From the NCBI RefSeq assembly GCF_000688375.1, contig NZ_JIAF01000004.1:1116001-1180000 (forward strand): a DNA stretch of 64,000 nucleotides. Reading direction: 5' to 3'. The stretch is from Prevotella sp. HUN102 (GTDB lineage: Bacteria; Bacteroidota; Bacteroidia; Bacteroidales; Bacteroidaceae). Positions 7,684 through 15,500 of the stretch are shown in pieces (the stretch's first letter is position 1; every line of letters starts with the position of its first letter). The translations under genes and the position numbers were made by a program. The notes beneath the pieces were generated by a model that saw nothing but the letters and a program-made list of their open reading frames with translations, ran no database searches and was not told the origin of the DNA.

Positions 7684-8628
7684 ATGAGCAAGACAAATCG
7701 AGTGAGAATCAGCAATGAGAGCCTGAACAGCTACGGTACACGCGTGCTGACGGCGGGAATGAACGTCGAGCAGTACAACCGCAACCCCGTGCTGCTGTAC
7801 ATGCACGAGCGCGGTCAGGTCATCGGCGTGGTGAAGGACCTGAAGGTGGAAGAAGGTGAGGTCACCGGTGAACTGGTGTTCGACGAGGCCACGGAACTGA
7901 GCCAGCGCTGCAAGAAGCAGTGGGAGTTTGGCTCCCTGAAGATGGTGAGCGTCGGCATAGACATTCTGGAGACCAGCGAGGAGCAGAAGTTCCTGGTACA
8001 GGGACAGACCGCCCCGACCATTACAAAGAGCAAGTTGTTCGAGGTGTCACTGGTGGACATCGGAGCGAATGATGACGCCATCGCGCTGCACAAGGACGGC
8101 GTGCGACTGACATTGGGCAAAGATGCGGCAGACGTGTTGCCGCCACTGCATAGTAATAACAAATCCAAAAAGCAAAAGACAATGGATCAAGAGAAGTTAG
8201 CCCTCATGCTGGGCTTGCCGGCTGATGCCGACGAAGCGGCCATCCACGCCGCCATCGGCCAGTTGCTGGCGAAAGGAAAAGAGGTTGATGACCTGAAGAA
8301 GGAGAAGGATGCGCTGCTTGCCGCCCGCATCGAGGCGATGGTGGACGCTGCCGTGGACGAGAAGAAAATCCTGCTTGCCAAGAAGCAGCAATTTGTGGAC
8401 CTTGGCAAGAAGATCGGTGCCGATGAGCTGAAGGCCACCCTTGACGCGATGGCTCCCGTAGTGAAGGCAAGCGAGCTCATACACGGTGGTGCGCCTGCCG
8501 GCAATACCGCGGAGTATGCCAAGCTGAGCGACGTCCCGGCCGACAAACTGGAGGAAATGCGCAAGAACGACCGTGCGCAGTACTGCAGGCTGTACAAGGC
8601 CGAGTACGGCTTCGACTGTGAGATTTAA
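7684..8628 (+). CDS. Prohead protease fused to scaffold (HK97 protease-like / Mu gpI-Z-like)
   Basis: 314 residues from ATG 7684. The N-terminal half matches the S78-type prohead protease: LLYMHERG with catalytic His41, the KMVSVGIDI strand with Ser89, and the SLVDIGANDDA motif near residue 130. After a short lysine/serine linker (about 155-165) comes a long coiled-coil scaffold domain (AAIGQLLAKGKEVDDLKKEKD onward). The protease cleaves scaffold and capsid during maturation. An in-frame ATG at 8182 with its own AT-rich leader probably yields the scaffold alone, as in Mu genes I and Z. Confidence 0.88.
   Translation: MSKTNRVRISNESLNSYGTRVLTAGMNVEQYNRNPVLLYMHERGQVIGVVKDLKVEEGEVTGELVFDEATELSQRCKKQWEFGSLKMVSVGIDILETSEEQKFLVQGQTAPTITKSKLFEVSLVDIGANDDAIALHKDGVRLTLGKDAADVLPPLHSNNKSKKQKTMDQEKLALMLGLPADADEAAIHAAIGQLLAKGKEVDDLKKEKDALLAARIEAMVDAAVDEKKILLAKKQQFVDLGKKIGADELKATLDAMAPVVKASELIHGGAPAGNTAEYAKLSDVPADKLEEMRKNDRAQYCRLYKAEYGFDCEI
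8182..8628 (+). CDS. Probable internal-start scaffold protein (Z-like)
   Basis: An ATG in frame with the protease gene is preceded by AATAACAAATCCAAAAAGCA, a leader of the same kind as those before the capsid (8663) and the next gene (9757). Such AT-rich leaders replace Shine-Dalgarno signals in Bacteroidetes. The product would be 148 residues of coiled-coil scaffold without the protease domain. Mu makes its scaffold gpZ in just this way. No protein evidence. Confidence 0.5.
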   Translation: MDQEKLALMLGLPADADEAAIHAAIGQLLAKGKEVDDLKKEKDALLAARIEAMVDAAVDEKKILLAKKQQFVDLGKKIGADELKATLDAMAPVVKASELIHGGAPAGNTAEYAKLSDVPADKLEEMRKNDRAQYCRLYKAEYGFDCEI

Positions 8629-8662
8629 CCAACCCTGTAATAACAACAAAACAAAAGAAGCA

Positions 8663-9733
8663 ATGACAAGATTGATTGCAATGTTTGCGGCAGTCCTTTT
8701 TAACTGCCTCATGGGCGGCACCCTTGCCGCCGTTGCCGGCCTGTCGCCCATGACGGGTGCCGTCGGCATGAATGTGCTTGCCGCCGTCATCGGGCAGGCC
8801 GCCCCTGTCGGAAGTCTCCGCGAGGGTGTCTATACCGAGATATGGACGGGCGAGCTGGTGAAACACCTTCGCCGTGGACTGGAGGCTACCTTCCTCGACG
8901 GTATCCCCGACAGTTCGAGTATCGTGAACAACGATGTCATCCACCTTGTGGAGGTTGGCGTGGACCCTGACGTACTGGTCAACAACACGACCTATCCTAT
9001 TCCCCTCCAGGCACTGGATGACAAGGACATCGCCATCAAGCTGGACAAGTTCCAGACGAAGGTAACTCCTATTACCGATGACGAACTCTACGCATTGAGT
9101 TACGACAAGATGGCCCGCGTGAAGGAGAGCCACGGTAATTCTATAAACGACTCGAAGTTTGCCAAGGCTGCCCATGCCCTTTGCGCACAGAAGAACACCG
9201 CCACCACGCCCGTGCTGAAGACCACCGGCGAGAAAGACCCCGTAACGGGTCGCCTGAAGATGACGGCAAATGACCTGTTGAATTTGAAGCGTGCGCTTGA
9301 TAAATTGAAAGTGCCCGCCCAAGGCCGTCGCCTGGTGCTTTGCAGTGATCATGCCAACGACCTGTTGGAGGTTTCCCAGGTGTTCAAGGAGCAGTACAAC
9401 ATCAACCGCAACGACGGAACGGTGGGCAGACTGTATGGCTTTGACATCTATGAGTTCGGAAATAACCCGCTGTACACCACAGCCGGCGTGAAGAAGGATG
9501 TCGGCGCGACAGCGGAGGCAGGTGAGTTCCAGTGTTCCTTCGCCTTCTACACCCAGCGCGTGTTCAAGGCCACGGGCTCAACGAAGATGTACTACAGCGA
9601 GGCTGCCACCGACCCCGAGTATCAGAGAAACAAGATCAACTTCCGCCATTACTTCATCTGCATGCCGAAGAAGGCAGATGCCGGTGCCGTGATGATGAGC
9701 GGTTACAAGGATCCAAGCATTCCTGAAGGATAA
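8663..9733 (+). CDS. Major capsid protein
   Basis: 356 residues from ATG 8663. It follows the protease-scaffold gene by 34 bp, the standard position, and has capsid-like composition with alternating beta strands and few cysteines. The block EIWTGELVKHLRR ... FLDGIPDSSSIVNNDVIHLVEVG is typical of Bacteroidetes Mu-like capsids. The first 45 residues are unusually hydrophobic and may be the segment removed at maturation. No delta domain is seen, consistent with the separate scaffold. Expected to be the most abundant virion protein. Confidence 0.82.
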   Translation: MTRLIAMFAAVLFNCLMGGTLAAVAGLSPMTGAVGMNVLAAVIGQAAPVGSLREGVYTEIWTGELVKHLRRGLEATFLDGIPDSSSIVNNDVIHLVEVGVDPDVLVNNTTYPIPLQALDDKDIAIKLDKFQTKVTPITDDELYALSYDKMARVKESHGNSINDSKFAKAAHALCAQKNTATTPVLKTTGEKDPVTGRLKMTANDLLNLKRALDKLKVPAQGRRLVLCSDHANDLLEVSQVFKEQYNINRNDGTVGRLYGFDIYEFGNNPLYTTAGVKKDVGATAEAGEFQCSFAFYTQRVFKATGSTKMYYSEAATDPEYQRNKINFRHYFICMPKKADAGAVMMSGYKDPSIPEG

Positions 9734-9756
9734 GTATAACCCAAAAAGCAATACAA

Positions 9757-10005
9757 ATGAAACTGAAAGTAACAAGCATATTTCGTGACCGTGACGACCA
9801 TGTTACGGTGTATGAGCCGGAAACCATTCTGGAAGTGAAGGACAAGGAACGCGCCAAGTCGCTCATTGGGCGCGGGCTGTGCAAGGAATTCAAGGGCAAG
9901 ACAGAACCTGCCTATATCCTCGGAGAGGAACATGAGGAGGTGAAGCAGACTCCGGAACCCGAAACAGAGCCAGAGGTATCCACCAACACGGAAGGCGATG
10001 AGTAA
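9757..10005 (+). CDS. Short post-capsid protein (head accessory)
   Basis: 82 residues. A small beta domain (KVTSIFRDRDDHVTVYEPETILEV followed by AKSLIGRGLCKEF) is linked to an acidic Pro/Glu/Thr-rich tail. Short proteins of this pattern commonly follow the capsid gene in tailed phages and are thought to be head decoration or completion factors. The AT-rich leader before ATG 9757 supports the start. The stop overlaps the amidase start (9998). Confidence 0.65.
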   Translation: MKLKVTSIFRDRDDHVTVYEPETILEVKDKERAKSLIGRGLCKEFKGKTEPAYILGEEHEEVKQTPEPETEPEVSTNTEGDE

Positions 10006-10465
10006 GCCGATGAAGTATCTTGTAATCCACTGCACCGCCACGCCTGAAGGCCGTGAGGTAAGCTCCAAGGAGATACGCCACTGGCACACCGACCCGGTAA
10101 GCAAGGGTGGGCGTGGCTGGAAGCAGGTGGGCTACACGGACCTATTCCACCTTAACGGCAGCGTGGAGCGGCTGGTGGACAACAACGAGGATGCTCAGGT
10201 GGACCCGTGGGAGGTTACCAACGGCGCAGCAGGCTACAACAGCGTGAGCCGGCACATCGTGTATGTGGGTGGCTGCGACAAAGCCATGAAGCCCAAGGAC
10301 ACGCGGACGGCGGTGCAGAAGGAAGCCCTGAAACGCTATGTGCGCGACTTCCACGAGCGTTTCCCCCAGATACGAATCGTAGGACATCATGAACTGAACC
10401 CCGGCAAGGCCTGCCCCTCCTTTGACGTGCAGAAGTGGCTGCTCGAAATAGGAATCAGGCAGTAA
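9998..10465 (+). CDS. N-acetylmuramoyl-L-alanine amidase (endolysin)
   Basis: 155 residues, amidase_2 (T7 lysozyme-like) fold. Zinc ligands are visible: His11 in YLVIHCTAT, and His plus Cys in GHHELNPGKACPSFD near residues 127-140; the GYTDLFHLNG segment is the usual second strand. It cleaves the amide bond between muramic acid and L-Ala at host lysis. There is no signal peptide, so it needs a holin or pre-folded release. It is the first gene of the lysis cassette and overlaps the upstream stop (ATGAGTAA). Confidence 0.92.
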   Translation: MSKPMKYLVIHCTATPEGREVSSKEIRHWHTDPVSKGGRGWKQVGYTDLFHLNGSVERLVDNNEDAQVDPWEVTNGAAGYNSVSRHIVYVGGCDKAMKPKDTRTAVQKEALKRYVRDFHERFPQIRIVGHHELNPGKACPSFDVQKWLLEIGIRQ

Positions 10466-10485
10466 TGCCCTAATATGACAAAGGT

Positions 10486-11052
10486 ATGGAACTCAGTGAA
10501 ATTATCAATCTGGTGCTGGGTGGCGGCCTGGTGGCAACGATAGCAGCCATCATCACATTGAAATCGACCGTGAGGAAAGCGAAAGCGGAAGCAGAGAAAG
10601 CGACAGCCGAAGCCGAGACAGTCCGGATTGATAACACTGAGAAAGCCACCCGAGTACTGATAGAGAACATCGTAAACCCTCTAAAGGAAGAACTCAATGA
10701 AACAAGAAAAGACCTCAACGCCACCAAACGCGAGATGGCGCGGCTCCGCAAGGCTATCGACGATGCTAACAGCTGTCGTTACAGCGATGACTGTCCTGTG
10801 CTTCACAGGATGCGCGTCGAGCAGAAAAAGCGTGAGCCGGGCGACCTCCACGAGCCACGAGGTGAGCCACCTCGCCGTGGACAGCACGGTGAGCGTCGAA
10901 GAAACCTGGCAAACACCCGTGAAGGTGCCGATGTCGGCAGTGAGTCTGACGCTGAACCTGGACAGTCTCCGACTGCTCCCTCAAGGGGCGGGCTACACGG
11001 CGAGACAGGGCCAGGCGAGCGTGAAGGTGAGCCGCAAGGCACCGACGGCTGA
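10486..11052 (+). CDS. Membrane-anchored coiled-coil protein, holin or inner spanin candidate
   Basis: 188 residues. One N-terminal transmembrane helix (about residues 6-25, INLVLGGGLVATIAAIITL) is followed by a long charged coiled coil to about residue 105. The remaining 80 residues are low-complexity Arg/Gly/Pro/Glu-rich sequence encoded over the downstream lipoprotein gene in another frame. That part is therefore probably constrained by the other gene. Topology fits an inner-membrane spanin subunit or holin; no family motif was recognised. Confidence 0.6.
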   Translation: MELSEIINLVLGGGLVATIAAIITLKSTVRKAKAEAEKATAEAETVRIDNTEKATRVLIENIVNPLKEELNETRKDLNATKREMARLRKAIDDANSCRYSDDCPVLHRMRVEQKKREPGDLHEPRGEPPRRGQHGERRRNLANTREGADVGSESDAEPGQSPTAPSRGGLHGETGPGEREGEPQGTDG

Positions 11053-11302
11053 TGAGCCGGAGCGGATAGTGATTGAAGCCGGATGCGACAGCCTGGAACT
11101 GGTGTGCGCCAGATATGCCAAGACCATCAACACGCTGAAGCGACAACTCAAAATTGCGAGCGACAGCAAGGCTGAGCACAAGGAGGAGGCGAAGGAAAGT
11201 ACCGGTAACGGCTTCCTCATGCGGCTCAAATATTTCCTGGCCGGACTGTTGGCTGGAGTTATCGGAATAGTATATACATTCATAAAACTGAAAAAGAAAT
11301 GA
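10697..11302 (+). CDS. Lipoprotein with C-terminal membrane helix, u-spanin-like
   Basis: 201 residues from ATG 10697 (or 179 from ATG 10763). A basic n-region and the hydrophobic core MLTAVVTAMTVLCFTGC give a lipobox ending at FTGC followed by ASSRKS. A transmembrane helix lies at the C-terminus (KYFLAGLLAGVIGIVYTFI). A protein anchored by lipid at one end and by a helix at the other is the layout of unimolecular spanins such as T1 gp11, which fuse inner and outer membranes at lysis. It overlaps the preceding gene by 356 nt in another frame, as Rz/Rz1 pairs do. Function is inferred from topology and place. Confidence 0.62.
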   Translation: MKQEKTSTPPNARWRGSARLSTMLTAVVTAMTVLCFTGCASSRKSVSRATSTSHEVSHLAVDSTVSVEETWQTPVKVPMSAVSLTLNLDSLRLLPQGAGYTARQGQASVKVSRKAPTADEPERIVIEAGCDSLELVCARYAKTINTLKRQLKIASDSKAEHKEEAKESTGNGFLMRLKYFLAGLLAGVIGIVYTFIKLKKK

Positions 11303-11802
11303 GCAAGAACAAATTCATCTACGGCATCGCAGCCGTGAAATTCAACTCAACCCTGATGGGTTACATCGAGAAGGGCAGCTGGGACTGGGGCGGCACGAAG
11401 CCGGAGAGTACGGACGTGGAAGCCGAGCAGGTTCCCGACGCACCGGTTCTGACGCTGATGCAGAAGAACGGGCAGATTGCCCCGACCTTCAACCTCATCC
11501 AACTGGACTACGAGAATTTCAAGAGCGCCCTCGGCGGTACGCTGGTGGAGACCGGCACGGAAGGCAACAAGAAGGTGACGGGCTGGAAGGCCCCGACCTC
11601 ACTCGTGGATCTGCACGGCAAGTGGGAAATCGACTTTGTGAGCGGTCAGACCATGACCATTCCTAACGGCACCATTCTTGCCAACCTCGGCGGCAAGCTG
11701 ACCCTGACGGAAGTGTCGAAGATAGAGTGCCAGCTGAAGGTGAACAAGCCTGAGGACGGCGGCGCTCCTTACGAGATCAACGACACTCTTGATGAAGGCT
11801 GA
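11299..11802 (+). CDS. Tail tube protein
   Basis: 167 residues, beta-rich, starting MSKNKFIYGIAAVKFNSTLMG. The GYIEKGSWDWGG and KITLTEVSKIECQL-type strands resemble tail tube monomers that stack as hexamers to form the tail. It lies directly before the chaperone pair and tape measure gene, the invariant order in tailed phages. It overlaps the next start by one base (ATGGATG at 11802). No sheath gene precedes it, so the tail is probably non-contractile. Confidence 0.75.
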   Translation: MSKNKFIYGIAAVKFNSTLMGYIEKGSWDWGGTKPESTDVEAEQVPDAPVLTLMQKNGQIAPTFNLIQLDYENFKSALGGTLVETGTEGNKKVTGWKAPTSLVDLHGKWEIDFVSGQTMTIPNGTILANLGGKLTLTEVSKIECQLKVNKPEDGGAPYEINDTLDEG

Positions 11803-12281
11803 TGGATGAGCAAGTAATCAGGAAAATCCAAAGAGAGGGAGCGGAAGCCTTGCTTGATGCGGGTGTTTCCCTCCCTCTCAAGGATTTGAGGATACCCTTC
11901 AGGAAGCAGCCCCTGCGGCTGCGCCTGACGATGAAGCGCCCGACGCTTTCCAGGCAGATAAAGATTGCGCACGCCTACCTGACCATGAACACGACGGCGG
12001 AGGAACTGGAAGCTATGGACCATGAGGGGCAGATGGCGTTCCTGGCGCGGCACGGCAAGACGCTGAGCCGCATCATTGCCCTGACGATGGAGCGTTGGTG
12101 GCTTCCGGTGTGGCTGCTGTCGTGGCTCGTGAGGCACTGGATGAAGTGGGAGTACCAGAAGGCCGCCTTCTCCCAGTTCGTGCTGCTGATGGGCACGCAG
12201 TCTTTTATTCCTATTATCAGATCAGCCGAGATGACGAACCCGATGAAGCTGAGACTGAGCCACGGAAAGAAGGGGAGTTAA
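11802..12281 (+). CDS. Tail assembly chaperone, G-like
   Basis: 159 residues. Sits between tube and tape measure genes as expected. A mostly helical, basic protein with a Trp-rich segment (MERWWLPVWLLSWLVRHWMKW). The last ten codons contain C-GGA-AAG at 12263-12269, in the same phase as the lambda G-GGA-AAG slippery site. A -1 shift there would join it to the frame ending at 12514. Chaperones of this pair coat the tape measure during tail assembly. Confidence 0.7.
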   Translation: MDEQVIRKIQREGAEALLDAGVSLPLKDLRIPFRKQPLRLRLTMKRPTLSRQIKIAHAYLTMNTTAEELEAMDHEGQMAFLARHGKTLSRIIALTMERWWLPVWLLSWLVRHWMKWEYQKAAFSQFVLLMGTQSFIPIIRSAEMTNPMKLRLSHGKKGS

Positions 12282-12514
12282 AGAGCCGTTGGGAAGGCTC
12301 CCATAGCCCCTTTGGATTTGTCTGGCAGATAGCGAGCGCGACAGGCTGGAGCGTGGACTATATCCTTAATGGCGTGAATTACCAGACACTCATCATGATG
12401 CTGAGCGACGCTCCGCGCTATGTGGACGGCAAGAAGAGAGAAAGCGACAAGCGAACCGCCGAGGAGGAAGCCGGGGACATCGTGGGCTTCTTCCAGAGCA
12501 ATCTAAAACAATGA
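12095..12514 (+). CDS. Tail chaperone T-domain, probably made by frameshift
   Basis: The frame overlaps the G-like gene by 187 nt; its only start in the overlap is a TTG at 12095. The convincing coding part begins after the overlap: SPFGFVWQIASATGWSVDYI then NGVNYQTLIMMLSDAPRYV, the GFVWxIA..TGWSxDYIL pattern of tail chaperone T domains. It ends 4 bp before the tape measure ATG. I interpret it as the extension produced by -1 slippage at 12263-12269 rather than as a free gene. Confidence 0.65.
   Translation: MVASGVAAVVAREALDEVGVPEGRLLPVRAADGHAVFYSYYQISRDDEPDEAETEPRKEGELKSRWEGSHSPFGFVWQIASATGWSVDYILNGVNYQTLIMMLSDAPRYVDGKKRESDKRTAEEEAGDIVGFFQSNLKQ
12263..12269 (+). other. Putative -1 frameshift site (G/GT type)
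   Basis: CGGAAAG read as C GGA AAG in the chaperone frame, 12 nt before its TAA. The following frame (12095-12514) is exactly -1 and its first part overlaps. The position and heptamer resemble the lambda G-T site, though the first base is C not G. A shift would give a product of about 237 residues. Confidence 0.5.
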
Positions 12515-12518
12515 CAGA

Positions 12519-15500
12519 ATGAAACCAGTAGAGATAGAATTCCTGATGCGCGACAACCTGACCGCCGGTCTCGACAAAAGCAAGATGAGCGTCGAGCAAC
12601 TGCTGGGTGCCGCCCGCCGTGCCTCCCTTGTCATCAACACCAAGATTGAGGAGCAGCGGAAGGTCATCGACGGCGTGAACTCCGACCTGGACAGGATGCA
12701 GCGGAAACTGCAGACGATGAAGCCCGGTGCCGGTCAGCAGGAACTGCTGGCGGAGATAAGTGCCTGCAAGAAAGTCCTCGCAGAGGAAACGGGCGCACTG
12801 CAGCAGTTGGAGAAAGAACACCAACAGGCCAAGCAGGGCGTGGCCCAACTGGAGCAGGAATACCGCAAGATAAGCATTTCAGAGGAGCAGGCAGCAGCGG
12901 CGAATAAGAGCCTTACCGACAAGATACGGGAGCAGAAAGCCGTTGTCAAGCAGGTGGAGGCCGACGTGCGTGCCTTGCAGAAGGCCTACGAGCAGGCCGC
13001 ACCCGGTAACGCGCAAGGTGCGGCGCTTGCGGAACTGAACGCCGCCAAGAAAGCCCTGCAGGAGGACAAGAACATCCTCGCCTCGCTGACCGAGGAGCAG
13101 GAGCGCAACAGGGAGAGCAACAAACGCCTGTCGCGCCAGTTGCGCGAACTGCAGAACGACATGGCACGCATGCGCCTGAACGGTGAGCAGAACACCGAGG
13201 AGTACCGGCAGATGGCACAGAAGGCCGCGCAACTGTCCGATACCCTCGGCGATTTGCGTGCCCAGACCAATATCCTCGCCAATGACGATGCGAACCTGCA
13301 GGGCTTCATCTCCGGCGTGAACGGCCTGTCCGGAGCGTTCACCACGGCCACGGGTGTTATGTCCCTGTTCGCTTCAGAGAATGAGAACCTGATGAAGGTG
13401 CAGGCGCGTGTGCAGAGTGTCATGGCCATCACGATGGGACTGCAGCAGGTGTTCAATGCACTGAACAAGGACAGTGCCTTCCGTCTGGTTACGGTAACGA
13501 AAGTAAAGAACCTGCTGACGGCAGCCAACTACCGCCTTGCCACATCGCTGGGAATCTCCAACGCGGCGGCGACGGCACTCATGGCCACGCTGACGCTCGG
13601 CCTGTCCGTCGTCATTACCGGGCTTATCGTAGCATGGAACAAGTATTCTGACGCACAGGAAGAGGCTGCACGGAAAGCCCAGGAGCGTGTCGAGATAGAA
13701 TCGCAGGGGCGTGCGGAGATGATCAAGACCCGCTTCGAGATAGACACCACCCGTGAGAGCCTGAAGAACTTCACCGGCTCCAAGGAAGAGGAGAAGAAGA
13801 AATGCGAGGAGATGAACCGCAAGTACGGCGAGGCTTTCGGCTATTACGACACCGTGGCCCAGTGGTACGACGTGCTGACACAGAAAGCCGAGCAGTATAT
13901 CCAGATGCTGTTCCTTCAGGCAAAGGCACAGGCACTTGTGAACAAGGCCGTGGAAGCGGACGAAAAAGTAAACAAGCACAAGGCCACCAAACCAGGCAAT
14001 GCCGACAGCGATATGGGTTTCTTCGCCCGTATGGGTCATTATATGATGACTGCTGAATCCCACGGTGCCTACGATGGCTATGCCGCCATTGAGAGGTACA
14101 ACAAGGAAGCCTACGATAAGAGGACTAAAGAACTGGAAGCCGAACGCGACGGCTTCCTCAAACAGGCAGCCGATCTGGAAAAACAGGCTGCCTCCATCGG
14201 TAAGAGCAATAATATCGGCGGACATTCCGCCCCCGACAAACCCAAGAAGACAAAAGAAAAGAAGCCTAAGGACACCAAACGGGAAGAGGAACGCCTTGCC
14301 TCTGAACTGCTTGCCCTCCAGCAGAAGAACCGCCAGGCAGAGATAGACCTGCTGAAGGAGGGCTCGGAGAAGAAACGCCGGCAAATCAGGGAGAACTACC
14401 AAAAGGAAATAGAGGAACTCGCCACCCAGGAGAAGAAATGGCGCGACGCCCAGAAAGGACACCTTACCCAGGAGCAGAGCGATGCGCTGGAGAAAGGCCG
14501 CAGCCTCGCCGCCCAGAAGCAGAAAGACGGCGAGGCCGAAATCGCCAAGGAAGAAGCGAAGAAACGCCTGGAGCAGCAGAGGGACGAGGTACAGGCCATG
14601 AGCGGCTACCTGAAGACCTACGGCTCGTTCCAGCAGCAGAAACTGGCCATTGCCAAGGAAACGGCGCAGCAGATAGCGGAGGTGGACGCAAGCGAGGTAA
14701 GCGAGGCGACGAAGAAGTGGCAGAAGGCAAAGATACTGAAGGAGCAGCAGGAGCGTGAGGCAAGCCTGCGGTTCGAGGAGATCAGCCGGGGCATAGACTG
14801 GAACGCCCTCTTCAGCGGCGTGGGCAACCTGACGAAGGAGATGATGGAGCCGATGATGGAGCAGCTCCGCGCATACGTGGAAACGGAGGATTACCGGAAG
14901 GCCGACGCCGAGACACAGCAGAAGGTGTCTGACCTGATACAGGAGATGCGGAAGTATGTGGGCACGGACCAGAGCGCGACCTGGCAGAAACTGGACGAAG
15001 CCATCAAGCAATTCACGGACAGCGTGGCTGCCTACGACCGCGCTGTAAAGGCTGAAGAGGCTGCCGTGAAGGCACGGGACGAGGGCAAGAAGCGCCTGGC
15101 TTCCGGGGACATCACGGAAGAGGAGTACAAGGCACTTGAGCAGAAGGCCTTGGAACTTGGCGCAGCCACGGCACAGGCCCGCGAGAACATGGAGGACTTC
15201 GGCACGGCGCTGAACCGCACCTCCGACGAGGTGGCGAACTTCACGAGCGGCCTGACTACGGCGCTCAGTAATGCCAAGGGCTGGCAGGGCGTGGAGGGCT
15301 TCGGCGGCCTGCAGCAGAGCATGGGGCAGATAGACCAGTTGAAGGGCACACTTGACTCCATACTGCCCCAGATGGGCGAAGGGATGGCGAAGACAATAGG
15401 CACGACGCTGTCGGGAACGATGGGCAGTGCTCTGGGCAGCATCGGGGGCGGGCTACAGAGCGTGCTGTCGAGCGGTATGGGCAGCGTGATAGGCATCGTG

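Noticed and set aside
13374-15011. 545-codon frame antisense to the tape measure gene
   Set aside because: Leu/Arg-rich shadow of the coiled-coil coding strand; no independent start context.
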